A stretch of 64,000 bases of DNA from Parus major (taxonomy: Eukaryota; Chordata; Aves; Passeriformes; Paridae): assembly GCF_001522545.3 (NCBI RefSeq), contig NC_031776.1, forward strand, positions 27,415,634 through 27,479,633, written 5' to 3'. The notes below the pieces were generated by a model that did not search any database, was not told where the DNA came from, and saw only the letters and a list, made by a program, of their open reading frames with translations. Made by a program: the position numbers and the translations under genes. Position 1 is the stretch's first letter; every line of letters starts with the position of its first letter. This document shows positions 1-14,000 of the stretch, one piece after another.

Positions 1-3000
1 AGGAGCAGATTATGTGCACCAGTCAGATCATTACTTCACAGGTAAAACTGGACTTGGACATGCTGTCAAAACCAGGCTGCCTACAAGCACACCTGGGGTG
101 AAGGGGAAGCCCAAATCACCAGCTGTTAGTCACCAGCTGCTCCAAACTTCTATTCAGCTGGCCTGTAGCACAGGTATTCTAGATTTGCTCTGCTTAAACA
201 CTCTGTGGATGCTTTTAAAATGATTTACAGTGAAGCTACTGCTACCAATATGAACTGAAAGAATGAGGTCATGAAACACATGAACTGGCTTGACATTCTT
301 CCTGTGCTGACCCACCAGTATTGCCCTGCTGGAAGATACAGTGATGGAGGTAAGAGAAAAACCTGTTCATAACCAATTACTGCAATATTATGCTGCCAGT
401 GTGTGAGTGTGATGTCTACCCTCCAGTGTAGTGTGAAACACTGAGTCAATAAGTTAAGAGATTCTTAGGCAAATGTCAGCAGGCTCATTTTTATCAATTC
501 TTGTTTGAAATCTGATGGGAAGAAGAAAAGAATAAGCAAGGTCAGGAAGAAAGAAAACTAAGGAATAGTTTAGGGACTGAGGGTAAAAAAAACCCACCTC
601 CCAATATTAGAATTGTATTGTAAAAATAAAAAAAAGTCAGAATATAAATTGTGTCTGACTTGAAACAGGCTTGGATTTAGGTTGAGAAACTCATGTCCAG
701 AGTGCACATCTGCCTGAACCATCAGTGTATGCTTTAAGTGAGATTCATTGCATTAGGTTTATCTTTTGTGCAAGAGCAGCAGCCAGATTAGGCACAGTAG
801 AATGTCCTAGTGAGGAACCATTGCTCTCCCAAAGAGATTTGCCATCTAAACAAAACAGATATGGATGGGAAGGCAAACAGATGTAACACATTCCAGTCCT
901 GCTCCTGTTAAGATTACCTTTTAAGAGTACAGGGATTAGCAGCTTTATAATCAAGAGAAAAGCTAAAAAATCCTCAAACAACAGCAAATCAAAGTTTTGC
1001 AGAGTCTACAAAAGAAGCAACCTGTCCACAGCATTGAATCTGAATAGAATATTTTTATTTACCAGAACTTAATTTACCAAGTTTTACAACTTAAATACTG
1101 ATCCCAGTACAGACTCCACTCCCAAACTTAGCTGCATTGAAAGCTCTTGAGGCATTTCATGAAATGTAATCAAGCACCTGAGAAAATGCTCTTTTGAGGT
1201 AGACAAATCCCCAATTTACCAAATGAAATCTGAAACATATATGGGGTTAATAACTTGCTTAATGATTGAACCCCATGCTTGAGGCAACTTTTGAGCACAA
1301 CCACAATTCACTTGCAGTTGTGCCAGTTTCCCATTTTAAATGCTGTGACACCCTTTTTTGTTCTGTTCAGGTGTGGTTATGGTAAATTAATTGCAGAAAC
1401 CTCATTTTCACATGTTTCCCCTGCTCCCACCATTTTTAGAGACAGAAACAGACCTCTTTACTCTGAAACAGCTCCGGGAAATAACCCAGATCCACCCATG
1501 CAAGCTCACCAACATCAAAACGCTCCTGCTCTCTGACTATCCTTTAAAAAGCACATTTAAAATATATTCCACAATATCTCTACAGTCACATAACCAGAGT
1601 TTTCTTACTCCAAAACATAGGATATTTTTTCTAACATGGCATCTAAAATAACTTAGCCTAAAAGAAGGGCAGTGTGTTCACCACAGTCACAATGGGAAGT
1701 GAGAGATCACTTTTCTTTCCGAAGTGCCATCAGGAAGCCCAAGATCTCATTTTCCCATCCACCTTAATTTTAAAGTCAGCACTTATTTTTCTTTTTTTTT
1801 AAACTGTCCTTACAAGAAATTACTGAAATTTATCACAATGAACCTATTTTCTAAAAGCTTCATCACGATCATCCAAGTCTCAGGCTCAGATTTTCACATC
1901 CAAGTTTGGAGGCTTTTCTGTGCACTGTGTAAACTACGATGAGCAACTGTGTATGCAAAAGGCTGGTGTATGACATGGGCTGCCCACAGGTCAGAGAAAT
2001 GGAGAGAAAGGGAATTTTTTGAAAATGTGGCATTTGAGTGCAAGCATACAGTGTGAAACAACTGACACAGCATTTTCTGTGTATAAAAGATAAAAGAAAG
2101 GAAAAGAGTAAGACTCTTTCAATGCAGTAATATGTCAAGTCTTTACCCAGTTGTTTACAAGCTTAGTACACAAGTAAGATCTGTGTTTGGATATCCCTTA
2201 GTTCAGATAGAAAGCTGACAAGCTAGCTGGAAACTGTTGCTGACACTGTGTATAAGCAACTGATTAAAAAATATATCTTTACAGTACTCAAAAACCATTC
2301 TCTTTTCTCCTCAAGAAGTTTATCTTAAACAATTTTCTACATGTGTTCCTCAGCACACCAAAAAAGGTCAGGAAAATATCCCACTGCAGCTTTGGTATTT
2401 CCTGACAGTGCAAGAGAACTAATTAGCTGCAGAAGATGACTGCAGAAGGAGCTGATCCTAATATCTTTAAAACTGATCAAAACATTGAATATTTGGAGCC
2501 ACTAGTTTGCACTAGTTACTAAAAGTTAAATCTCAGAAGTTGAAGTGCAGAATCAGCCACTGCTCCCTTCAGCAATCCCTTGGCTGAGCAGTTTCTGCTC
2601 AGTCAGGGTCAGGTCTGTAGGATGAGGGCACCAATCCCACATCTGTCAATGCCAAAGTGAATTTGACAGCCAATTTCAAAGTCACAAAGTTTGAAGGAAC
2701 CACAAGGAGGAGGAATGTACCCTCAGTGCCCCACATAAGACAACTGGCATTAGTGCAAAGTGTTTTTAGCTATTTTTGTAAGTGAATGAAACAGTAAAAG
2801 TTGTTTTCTACTCTTGGAAACCATCTCAACTGAAATGTTACAACTGTTTTTTGCAATTAAAACAGTGCTGATGCTTGCTGGACGTGGAAGGAAAGGCCCT
2901 TTCTCTTCCTAGGGAATGCCACCCACGATGGAGTTCCCCAGCATGGCAGGCTGATGGACAGAAATACCTACAATGGAACCTGGCAAGAATTAGCAGCATA

Positions 3001-4810
3001 TTAAACCACATGAATGTACAGCACTGTAAAATCAGAATCAGCATTAGTGCCCACAGCTCTCATTCTTCTGCACTGAGAGAAGTTATCTGGAGTTTATTGA
3101 TTCTAGAGCAGCTCACAAGCTGGTGTCAGCCACGCCATGCACTGCCACAAGATTAACAGAAAAGTGGGAAAGCTGATGGATATGAGCAGGCTACTGAAAA
3201 TAGGATTTTCTGTTTGCTAAGCATGGGTTTAACTGTGGTCTGAAGTTAAAAAGGTAGCTGAAGAAGTTTCCATAAAAAGGCCATTCTATGTTTACTTTAT
3301 ATCTCTTGTTGATGAAATCCACTCAGTGCAGCAGTAAATGTACAGTTTGCAGGCTGACAGCTGGAACATCTTGGGCTGAAATCTTTCCCACACCTCTCAC
3401 ACAAAATCATCAGCACTGAACTTAGTTAACAGTTCATCTGTCCTGAACAAGGACTAAATCAGTTTATATTCCCAAAACACTACTGGCTCTGTATTGATGA
3501 AGGAACAGAAATGGCAGTTAGCTCTTTTTTTAATGAATAAAATAAACATCTTATCTCTGAGTTAACATGTCCATGGGACCAGGATTCATTAAATACACTT
3601 TTGGAGCAGATCATCATCTAACACGCTTCAAAGCAGTCTTCTTTTCCCTTATTCATTCAACAAACCATTCCTGGTTTGTTTCAGTAAAATTATATTCTTG
3701 GGAATGCAGTAATCTGTTACTGAAGTGTCAAAAGAAGAAGGATGAGCTGCATTTGGGCAGATAAAAAAAGGTAAGTGGTAGTAATTTACCATACTCTCTC
3801 AAAAATAATTATTTACTTTTTAATAAGTATTATTTTTTAAAAAGAATTAATACCTTTTCAAAGAGGGAAGGCAAAAGATTTCAAGTAAGAATCCAGCTGT
3901 GGACCCTGTACAGAGTAGGAATTCATCTAAGTTGTCCCAATCAATTAATGTCAGGAGAGCCACGAATCTCAACTCTCCCCATGTAACAGGTTCATAAACT
4001 ATTTTTGTTCCCTTTACTTCCCAGAATGTTTTTTATTTCTTTTGTGAAAATACATGATGAAAAAAGATCAGTGTGGGATGTTGGTATTGTTTAACACTGA
4101 AAATACAACTGAAGGGCTGCTTTTTAGAGCTGAACAATATGAAGACAAGAACCTTTGAAAGCCTTTGGCTTTCAAATTGCTGGGCATGTTGGAAGCTTAG
4201 ACCAAGATGAATGATAGAAAGCAGCTAAAAAGCAGCTCAGGAAGAGGAAGGAATTGTTAAATGGAATTTCCCCCTGTTGCATTATTTTTAAGTAGTGCTA
4301 TTGCACAGCTCTTTATAGAATTGCTCTGATGTTTAACATGCATGACAATATCCTGCTGCTTGAGATAAGAAATGATAAAATTGACAGGAAAATATTAAAT
4401 TACTGTAATTATCTGAAAGGCTTCTAAGCATCACCTTAATTTCTGCTGTTAAAAAGTTTCAAGGATTTGTAGTATTCATGAAGTATTTAGTTAGAGAGTT
4501 AGTGCTTAATGGTACCAAATGTAAATATTTTTTAATATTAGTGTTACTGTGTATTTTAGGTGGAATCTACAGGGACACCCTGCTGCAGAAACAGACAGGT
4601 AGATTCTATACACCTCACTGCAAACTCCTCTTCAAGATGAGATGCCCTGCTCTCATTCTTGAATGTCTTCCTTTTCCCTTTTCTATTTTTTCCTAAAACA
4701 AAAATATTTATAGGAAACATTTATTTAATCTCCATATAATAGGTAGCATGAATTACTGTTTGTCCTGCCCTTTCCCCCTGTGATACTGAAATAGGCAGAG
4801 AATTCATTAC
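1..4810 (-). other. MYLK: MYLK intron after exon l (partial)
   Basis: No coding exon with MLCK-like sequence and no recognisable mobile element were found here. The next kinase exon should encode the activation segment and must lie outside the window. The short reading frames present have no family signature. Confidence 0.85.
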
Positions 4811-5028
4811 CTAATCTTCTTGCGAGTCCAAAGTCAATGAGTTTGATACTTGTACCAGTCTTGTTGACACACATAATATTTTCTGGCTTCAAATCCAAGT
4901 GGACAATACCCTGCTTATGAATGTATTGAACTCCTTCTGAAATCTGCTTCATATATTTAATGCACTCTCTCTCTGTCAGTTCAAAGTCTTCGTCAATGAT
5001 TCGTTCAAAGAGTTCTCCTCCAGAAACC
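4811..5028 (-). CDS. MYLK: MYLK exon l: kinase catalytic loop and DFG motif
   Basis: This 218-base exon has an acceptor after TCTTTCCTAG and a donor at TTAG|GTAATG. It is entered in phase 2 and left in phase 1, with 72 whole codons beginning VSGGELFERIIDEDFELTER. The catalytic loop is HLDLKPENIMC, with the Leu in place of Arg that is typical of MLCK and its relatives (a non-RD kinase). The catalytic Asp and metal-binding Asn are present. IKLIDFGLARRL carries the DFG Asp that binds Mg2+. The next codon is split as Glu or similar. The activation segment, the rest of the C-lobe and the calmodulin-binding autoinhibitory helix must lie below position 1. Confidence 0.98.
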
Positions 5029-8000
5029 CTAGGAAAGACAGAATTAAAAGAGACTTCTGTAACATATTCATTTGGGGAATAATCAGGTTTTCTTTTACCA
5101 GCAATACAGAGATTCCTGACTCAGACACACACTTCCCACTTCTTCCTTCCCTCCTGTGATCCATCAGTGCACCAGTGCAGAAAACATAATTGAGAAATAA
5201 AACTAAAATACATGGAATGGGTCCCAGGGAAAGAAGACAAAACTGCAAGCAGTTGAGCAAAAATTCAGGAAGAAGTTAGATTGAGAGTGATAAAGGCTGA
5301 GGGAGGAAGAATTCCGATTATATGGTTAACTGGAATGCAAAGCTCAAAGGGTAAATTACTGACCCAAGTGAGCTCAGAGGGAATTTCCTCCTCAGCTATG
5401 ACAGGACAAGGATATAACCCACAACGCTTTCTGTGTTGGTATTTTTAGCTGAGCCCTCATCACACTCCTTGTAGGTCAATTCCATTTTTATGCTAATTTA
5501 GGATGTGAAATAATTGGTCTTTCCAGGGTAGCATCTCCTGGATTGAACTGTTAGTGCAACTGAAGTGGGACATTTTTAACCTAGATTTAATCAAGCATAA
5601 TTTGACTTTTGGCTTATTTAGTTTGGTAGATTTTTTTGTTCTGTTTTTGTTTGAGTTTGTGTTTTGTTTTGCTTCTTTGGGATTGTTGTTGATTTTATTT
5701 TATTTTTTAAATTTGGAGTAATCACTCAACTGGTTTATCTGCTTGCATCCAAAGATGGGAAATGCTTTTTTCTTATCCTGTGGGTGAATGACCCATAAAG
5801 AAAGGAGCACATAGTGAAGAGCAGCTTTGCTTTTAGAAATTAAACACACCATGGTCTTTATATGGTTTAATATTTTGCAGCGTTCATGGTTATTGCCAAA
5901 TGCAATTGCACATTTCAGTAAGAGAAGGAAAACACACAACTGAAAAGCGGCCTTGCCATGTTTGCTGGTTGCCAGACACATGATTATATCCCTCGTGTAC
6001 CAAACTGAATTTGAAACATCTGAAGTTCTGGATGCATTTCTTGCATTGGCTATAAAATTTCAGAAAAGATGTAATTAGAAATGCTATTGTGGTTTCCTAT
6101 GAATATGGAAATAGTAAGAAGAGCCTGTGCTTGACAAACTGAGAGGTTATGTTGGATTAGAGCACATTTGTAACACAAAGCAATAGTATTGCCAGACCTG
6201 TTGAATAAACATTCAGGGGATCTAGTGTGCTGTTGCTTTGCTAAGACATAAACCAGTATGGGTGTTTTTGAAAACATCTGCAGGCAAAATGTTTATATCT
6301 GGAGTACTTTGCAACTCCAAATGATAATCATCCTCATACTAAAATGCACCACTTGTTTCTGGCTGTTTAACGCAGATAGTGACGACTTATTTGCACTATA
6401 AAAGTGCCACCCTTTTCAGATCCCTAAAGGGAAAACTTTTCAGAAATTGTACCATTGTCTCAAGCACCACTTTTTAGCATATTTTAGTAAATGAACCACT
6501 GTTAGTACATCTGCCTGCTGTTTTTACCTTGGGAGCTCTCAACACTCTGGTAGCAACGGTAGATTAAACTGCAATGCATTTATGGGATGAGTACTGCTAC
6601 ATTTATATCAGGAGCCAAATCCAGTATGAATTTTGCCAGGTTAGGAAGCTGAATAAAGTCAGTGTGGATGAGGTTCTACACATACACAGGAGGAGAAGTT
6701 GGCTTTGTTCAGTCACAACTAGTTCACAATCCAAAATCTCTATCTTTTCTGGATTCTCCTCTTTTCAGTCTTCTCTACATGAGTCATATAGGAAAATATT
6801 CTTATCTATGGAATCACAGAATACACATCTAAGACCAGAAGGAACAGTGAGAAGAATCTACTTTGGAGTTGCCAAGGCAAATACTCAACTAAATTTTTAA
6901 AAACCTAACTTAGAAAAAAAGAAAAAAACCCAAGTAACTTGTACTAACTTAAATCACATCAAATGATTGAACTTAGTGCTGGGATTTTGCTCCAATAATT
7001 TTAATTTGCAATAAATACAACAATCTCCTTCTGATCTAGATAAAAACAAACTGACAATCTGAAGTATATAAAACTTTGAGGCACTTAGCCCCCATATACT
7101 GAATGAAAGTGACAATATGCTAATATTTTCAGATTTACTTTTTCCACTGAGATTCTTACAGTGGAACCAATATGTTCCTGTATTTGAAAAGGAAATACCT
7201 GAGATTTGCCTCTGACTTCCAGTAAATGTTAGATGGAAAGGTTTCCAGGCAAGAGCACATCATTATAGTGTTTAATTTAAAAGTAATAAAAAAAAATATG
7301 ATTTTATTTTGAATATGAAATAAAACCATATAAAATAGTGTAATGAGAAATATTAAAAGCAGAGAGTGTGAAGTTTAAAAGGTTCCAGGAAAGGTATGGG
7401 AATAAAATTAAAATGAACAATTTAGAATATATATTAGAAAGAAAAATCAAAGATTTTTCAAATCTCATCAATTTGAATAGAAGGGGAGCTCCTAAATGCC
7501 AGTCACTGCTAAAATCTGATTTGAAGGAGACTGACAGAAAGTGAGCTTGATTTATTTTAAATTCATGCATTTAAACTCTGATGGAAATGAAACAAACAAC
7601 TCGGATTATAAGAACTTTTAAAGGTATTTCCTACAACTTCTTTGATATGCAAAGAAATATTATATGAATAGCTACAGCAGAAATGATCCCTTGGAGGCTC
7701 TTCATCAATCCAGGTGCAGTTGCTGGGCTGGGATTGTGTCAGCTGGGTAAGATGACAGCGGAGAGGCTCCCGAGTCACCTGACACGAGGTGCCACACGAG
7801 CACCCCATTGCCCAGACCTGCTCTGCTGCTGCTGGACACAATGGAAATGTCAGGGGGGGCTCAAAAACCAGAAAAGGTGGCCACCCCAAACTAAAACCAC
7901 ATCCTGGTGAGGCTGGGGAGTAAAACTGCTTTAAATTTGATTGCAGTTTTCTACATTTTTACAGAGTAAAACCCATTTGCTGTCAGGGGGGAACTAATGG

Positions 8001-11000
8001 AGTGTAAAGCCATATGCTATTCCAGACTCTTTATACATCTCCCTGTTTTCCATTAGGTCTGCCAGCTCTCAGTTCCAAGCTAAGTAGGTTCCCCTCCCTT
8101 TGCCATCGTCAGTTTGCTCAACTGCTCAATTTAAAAATAAAAACACCTTCCTGCACATAAGTTCCAGGGTTGTAAAATCCAATCTCTGAAATATGCCAGT
8201 GCAGTAGTAGTTTGCACATAATCTAAGCAAGTGCCAAGCAAGCAAAATAGACATATAGTCTCTTTTGCCTCAAACAATTTTTACCTTACTTAGAACTCCC
8301 AGCCAGCAAAAAAACTTGCTTGTCCTTGCATCAGAAAGCACATGAAGTCGATGTGGCAGCAGAACTGTAACTAAAGTAACTTTTTGGGAAAAACATCAGC
8401 ACAGATCAGGATTTAATTTTCTTTCCAGCTGGTACTGCCACAAGTATGGGATTCACACTAAGCAGGTGCATTATGCATGATGTAAGCATTGGTCATGTTG
8501 GCCATTATTGTTTGTGAAGACTGTTCAACACATGTTTAGAATTGCTTTAAGCAAAAAAAAGTTCTCCTTAAACACATTTTAGGTTCTAAATGAAAGTCCA
8601 GAATGCAGCTCTGTTCTCACCTCTCCTAACTGGGCAGTAAGAGTAAGGCTGCAAAACCCCACCATATGTACTTTAAGAAACAAGCAAACTAGAAAATAAC
8701 AACTGTAGCGCATTTTGACTGATTTTTCAAAGATTGACACAGATTCACTTACACACTTTAAACAAGATGGATAAATAATTGGAAAAACTTTCAAGATCTG
8801 AAAACCATCCAGGCCCTGCAAATCCTGAAGCGTTTGACAGTCCTGTGTCTGTAAGTTGCTACTTTTGTACACACAATTATTTTCAACATTATTAACTTTG
8901 TTAGTGTGCTCTGCTTTATACTTACATTTCCAAAACCATAACAATGTTGGCTTTTTCTTCAAAGGCATCTACACATTGGACAAGTTTTGGATGATGTAGG
9001 CAGTTCATGATGCTGATTTCATCCCTTATGTTTTCTTTTTCCTTAGCAGAATAGGCTTTGAAAAATTTTCCTGCCCAAACTTTTCCAGTCTTCTTTTCAA
9101 CAAGCCTGAAGACTTGTCCAAATTTTCCCCTGAAAATATAAAACTTTCCATAAAATGTTTTTGCAATATATGGGCCACCACAAATAGCAATGATTTACTA
9201 AATATTCCAGCAGAACAATCTACTAAATATTCCAGCAAAACACTTGGATTATGAAATAAAAATGTCTTAGTATCAAGTATTATTCTATACTGATCTGCAA
9301 GAACTTTTGAATGAAAGTTCTTGCAGATCAGTATAGAGATCATTTAGAGATACCTTGCCATTCCAGTTAAAAAGTCTTATATAGAAGGGTTCAAAAATTG
9401 TGACTCCTACCAGGCTTTAATTTAGGTCTTTCTGGACACAGTTTTCTATATGTCATACACCTCTGAAGGGGCAGCAGATGTGACATCTCAGGTACAGGAT
9501 TTTTGTGGAATCAGAACCTGAATGCTCAATGCTTCAGTACTGTGATTTCCCTTTGCTGTAACGTGCAATTCTACCTCTGTGCTACGCTCCTCAGGATTTG
9601 TTCAAGGCAGCACAGGGGATCCCCTGGCCTTCAGCACCGATCACTGAAAGATTATCATGGCCTGCAGTTCACACCACCACGAGCTGGGGCCCTGAGAAAC
9701 ACAGCCAGGCTAATCACTGACCTTCTCTCAGCAATAGCATTAATGCTCCTGGGATTATGGCTGCTGTCAACAGAGATTCCAGCCCGTGGGCAGGATAATC
9801 TTATTACCACTAATGGATTTAATGGAAATGCAAGTACACAATGTGTACCTTTTTTTTTTTCAGATAGCTTTTAGGATACTGAAAAACTAATGAATCCTCT
9901 AGCTTTGTTCATCTGTGGGCTCCATTTTCTTTGACAGAAATACATGTAGTGCCTATTTAAAATTATCAGCTAATAGGAGCAAAAGATCTTTATGGAGTGG
10001 AGGCCAACGTATGTTAAAATCTATTTTTACCACCACAAAGGAGCTCAACTGGGATGCTGAAACTGCAAGACAAAGAATAAATGCACATTATCTTTACAAC
10101 TGGCTGCTAGCCTTGAAAACTGTCTTCAAAAGCACAGCCCAGTACTTACGATCCCAGTCTTTCTTCGATGTTATAGACGTCTGACACCTTCTGTTCAGTG
10201 TTGATCGTAACCGTCCGATATTCGACCTCTGTTTCTTTCCCCTCTACAAATAAGCATTAAGGACCATGATTAAAAACCTCCAGAAAATGTGAATGAAGAA
10301 CACAGATTTGCATTTGTCCTGTTTAAAACATGCACTTCTTACCATCGTCAGATAGCTCTGCTTCATCCTCTTTAGGTTCTGTGATGAAAATAAAAACACA
10401 TTAATAACTTTTTGTATGGGATATGGCACTTATATTAGATATTCAAATTATTCACAGTGACAAGGACAACAGATAGACCCTATGGCAAAGCAGAAAAAAG
10501 CAGTTGGAGAGTTAGTGCATTAACTTCATAATTAAAATCTCTTCACCATTTCTTCATCACTATTGAGTATCCAGTCACAATCTAGTCACCATTTAAATAA
10601 ATAAATCAAGTTCCTGTGGTTTTCAGTACTTGTCAGTTTTACCTGCCTGCTAGAAACATCAGCATACTGCATCAGTTCAAAGTAATCTAAGAAATACCTT
10701 TAGAATGCCTGAGGGAAATAGAAAATAAATTAAAAATATTCAAATAAATAATACTTCTTGTTCAATGATAATTTTTTCTTGGCTTTAATGTGCCTTTTTT
10801 GAATTGTGAAGCCAAAAGTTAGGCAAGTTTGTACATGAAAAGATTCCCTGCAAAGCATCCAGACAAACTGTTCAGACTCAAGATCCAGAGCAAATCTGAA
10901 CTGCATATTCCCCTGAGCATGGCTGAAGTCTGTAATCATTGAGGTTCAAAAGGTGCCTCAGTTCTGCAGGCAGACTCAAAGACAGATGAACCCAGTGACC

Positions 11001-14000
11001 TAAGTCAGAGTAAAAGCTGCCTTGAGTGTCCTGATTTTAATTTCTGATTTTCACGTACATGAACAGCCTGTAGCACTGCTCTTTGCCTGCGGCTGTGAGG
11101 GGAAAGGGGCTATAGCTGAAATGTTGTTATATTACACATTACTCACACGGCTTGGGCTTGCTCCTAACACCTGTGGCTGTGACCACTGTTTTGAGAAACT
11201 GCAAAGGCTGTTTGTTACCTAGTGACCTGTTCATTCTCCTGTAGCTGCTGAAGCTGCACTTTGCCATCATGGAGTGCAAGCCTAACCAAGGGATTTATCC
11301 CCCGTGTCAACAGATCTGTGTTACGGAACATCAATGCAGTACTCTGGGTGCTCTTAGGTGCTTTAGAGCACAGAGTTTGATGCAGAGGATGAGAAAACAA
11401 CAGAAATAAAGGGGGCTGGGGGAGCAGATAGCTGGTCTGAGGCATCACCCTTTCACATCCTACACAAAATGCTGCATCTGTGTGCTGGTAGCAAAGCCAA
11501 TCAAGTGAATAAAGTCTGTTGCTAAAGCCTTCCTCTCCTGTTTTTTTTCTGGAGTTGCAACCCTTGCATATTCCTGCACAGACGAGCTGGTTTGCAGAGA
11601 TCTACCAGAAGAGCAGGGAAGGAAGGGAGCCTTCCCCAACCAGGGTAGCTGTCCTCAGACTTTCCTCAGCTACAAACCACTCCTGCACAGAGCACATCGC
11701 ATTTTCCTCCCCTTTTAAGGGCTGTGTAAGGGAGCTGCTCCCAGCCAGGCTGCCAGTAGGTGATGTCTGCCAAATTCTGCTTAGGCAAGAAGGCAGTGCC
11801 CGGTTCTGCAGTGACACTGCATTGAAGCCACGGAACAGAAACATTTTGGTCCACCAGTGGAAGCCTAAATTATGTAAGTGGTACATATCTGAGTTTGGTT
11901 AGTGCTGAGTAGCTGTGCTGAAACCTTTCTCGGAAGTGAGTCAGCAGTACCAAATTTTCCTCAAACATGGCAATGCACACTTTAATCTGTGGTGACTTAT
12001 TTTAGTTTTCTTTAAATGCACAGTGAACATTTAGCCATGCCTTTCTTCACTAAGATCATACTGACATTGCTAATATGTGCTGGCCACCTCAGTATGAAAA
12101 TCAGTAATCAGATTTCCTGGCAGCCTAGAAAATCCTGAGTTACTCAGCTAAGTGTTTACATAGATGGCAGCTTAAAGTCCGGACTTTGACAGGTGCTGAA
12201 CACATGCATTTTCCACTATCTTTAATTAAAGCACCAGTTATATTCACACACTTGAAAAAAATCACACTTTAGATGATTTGCTCTTCTTCCATGCGATCTG
12301 CAATACTAGAGTTGAAATCAATAAGCCCTGGAATTGAGAGCACAAAGACAACCTCCCCCCTCCTGCAAACAGAATACATTTTCTTTTTGCTCAAAACAAC
12401 TTTAGTTGCTGTTGTTTTTTTTGGGTTTTTTTAATGTGTATTCCAATGACTCACACACTTTCTAGCCTTTTGTACTAAATCTGTGTAAGAAAATGCTCAG
12501 ACTTAAATGGAAAAACAACTTGTTTGCTTTGGTCCAGTATAGGAAGTGGTTGCTCTTGGAAAAGCGTAGAGAAGAGTCAGGTCTCCAACCCTAGATGCTT
12601 GTCCTGCAACTAAAGAGAGCATTCAAACACAGGGAATTTTATTATGAAGAGCCAATAACATCTAGCTTCCTTTCAATTTTATTGCTACTTCTAATGTTAT
12701 TTTCCCCACTTTGAAGAGAAGGTGCATCTTGATTTAGATTGGTTTTAAATTGCAAATAGAGGGAAGTAATTCCTCAGCATGCATCCCATTTAGCACTTGA
12801 AGAGAAATATGATTTACTTTTGTTTGAGAGGCTTACACAGTTGTGTGATGCTGCATCACTTTGCTATCATTTTGTCTCCCTTTAGCAATAAAAGATAACT
12901 TCACAAGCATTATGTAGAACACCTCAGGCTCCAGAGCCCTGCACACGTAAATGAAGAGGGACAGACACAACACACAGTTCACTCCTCAAAGACAGGAAAA
13001 ATGGTAAAATTTGTAATTCCTGGTCTGAGGCTTTTGGTTAAGGTGACTACCAAAGTCATCCTTACACAGTAGGTAGATGGAGGTGTGCACAAAAATATGT
13101 GGTCACTTTCTGGTTTTGAAAAATAATGCTGATGTTTGTGTGTTCCCAAGTTTTGTAGTATTTCCTGACTAACTTCTACAGCGATCCAACTCTCCCTATT
13201 AGCCCTTTGAGAAGAACTTAAACAAAAATTAAGAGGTAAAAGATCCTGAGAAATATTCTTAAAATTACATGCAAATGTAAACAAAAACCCTAAAAAATAT
13301 TTTTGGCATCCATAATGCTGCAAAACCAACATGCTAAGTAGGATAGCCTTGAATTCACTAGGGGGCAGAGGACTGAGGTACACTAGCACGCTGGGATTGA
13401 AAGCATGGGAAATACAGCTAGCTGCAAGATGCCAATTTATTTTCTGCTGCATATTCTGTGCTTGGCTAGCAGCAAGCACATTCATTATTTCCAAAAACAA
13501 ATTTGGGATAGTGTTTATGGTTTGTTTTTCCATGGTGTATCCAGTATAAACTATAATGAACCCACTGGTGTATTTCAGGTAAGCCTCCAACCATCATTTT
13601 CCAACTGGGCATGAACTGAATGTGTAACATCTGTGAAAGGTTTCATTTCCCATTACCTGTGCACTGAACTGCAGAATTCTGTCAGCCAGCACTCACCCAG
13701 CAAGCCAGAATGAGAATTAGTGCTTGCTTTCACAAGGCAGGGATTTGGGATCCCTGAAGCCAAGTTTCCACACTGCAAGTATGCAAAACTAATGTGCTCA
13801 GACCCCCAAATGAAGTCTGTGAAGGACTGGAGCACAGTTACAGCCCAGCACGAGCATTCACCACAGAGACATGTGGGAAGGAGGGTGTGCAGCTCTCTGG
13901 CCTTGCTAAGGAACTCTTAAGGAAGAGTTTAATTGAATTGAGATGCTTTTTTCCTCCTAAGAACTAACCTTCTTGTTTCTCTCCAACTTTTACCAGCTCA

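Larger units (their letters stand above)
9130..10149 (-). other. MYLK: MYLK intron j-k, 1.0 kb
   Basis: Its 3' end in gene direction holds the tandem duplication 9196-9242 and the perfect inverted repeat 9284-9337. Nothing else is recognised. A GC-richer part lies at 9590-9800. Confidence 0.9.

Noticed and set aside
1..4810. Telokin promoter or last MYLK exons
   Set aside because: No sequence for the kinase C-lobe, the calmodulin-binding helix or the last Ig was found. They must lie outside the window.
6808..6870. GGAATCACAGAATACACATC and following, like an old CR1 3' end
   Set aside because: Too short and too diverged to call by eye. It is mentioned only under the intron.
11711..11720. CArG-type match CCTTTTAAGG, with others at 19584-19593 and 24130-24139
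   Set aside because: At this base composition about five CC(A/T)6GG matches are expected by chance in 64 kb, and these have no promoter context.
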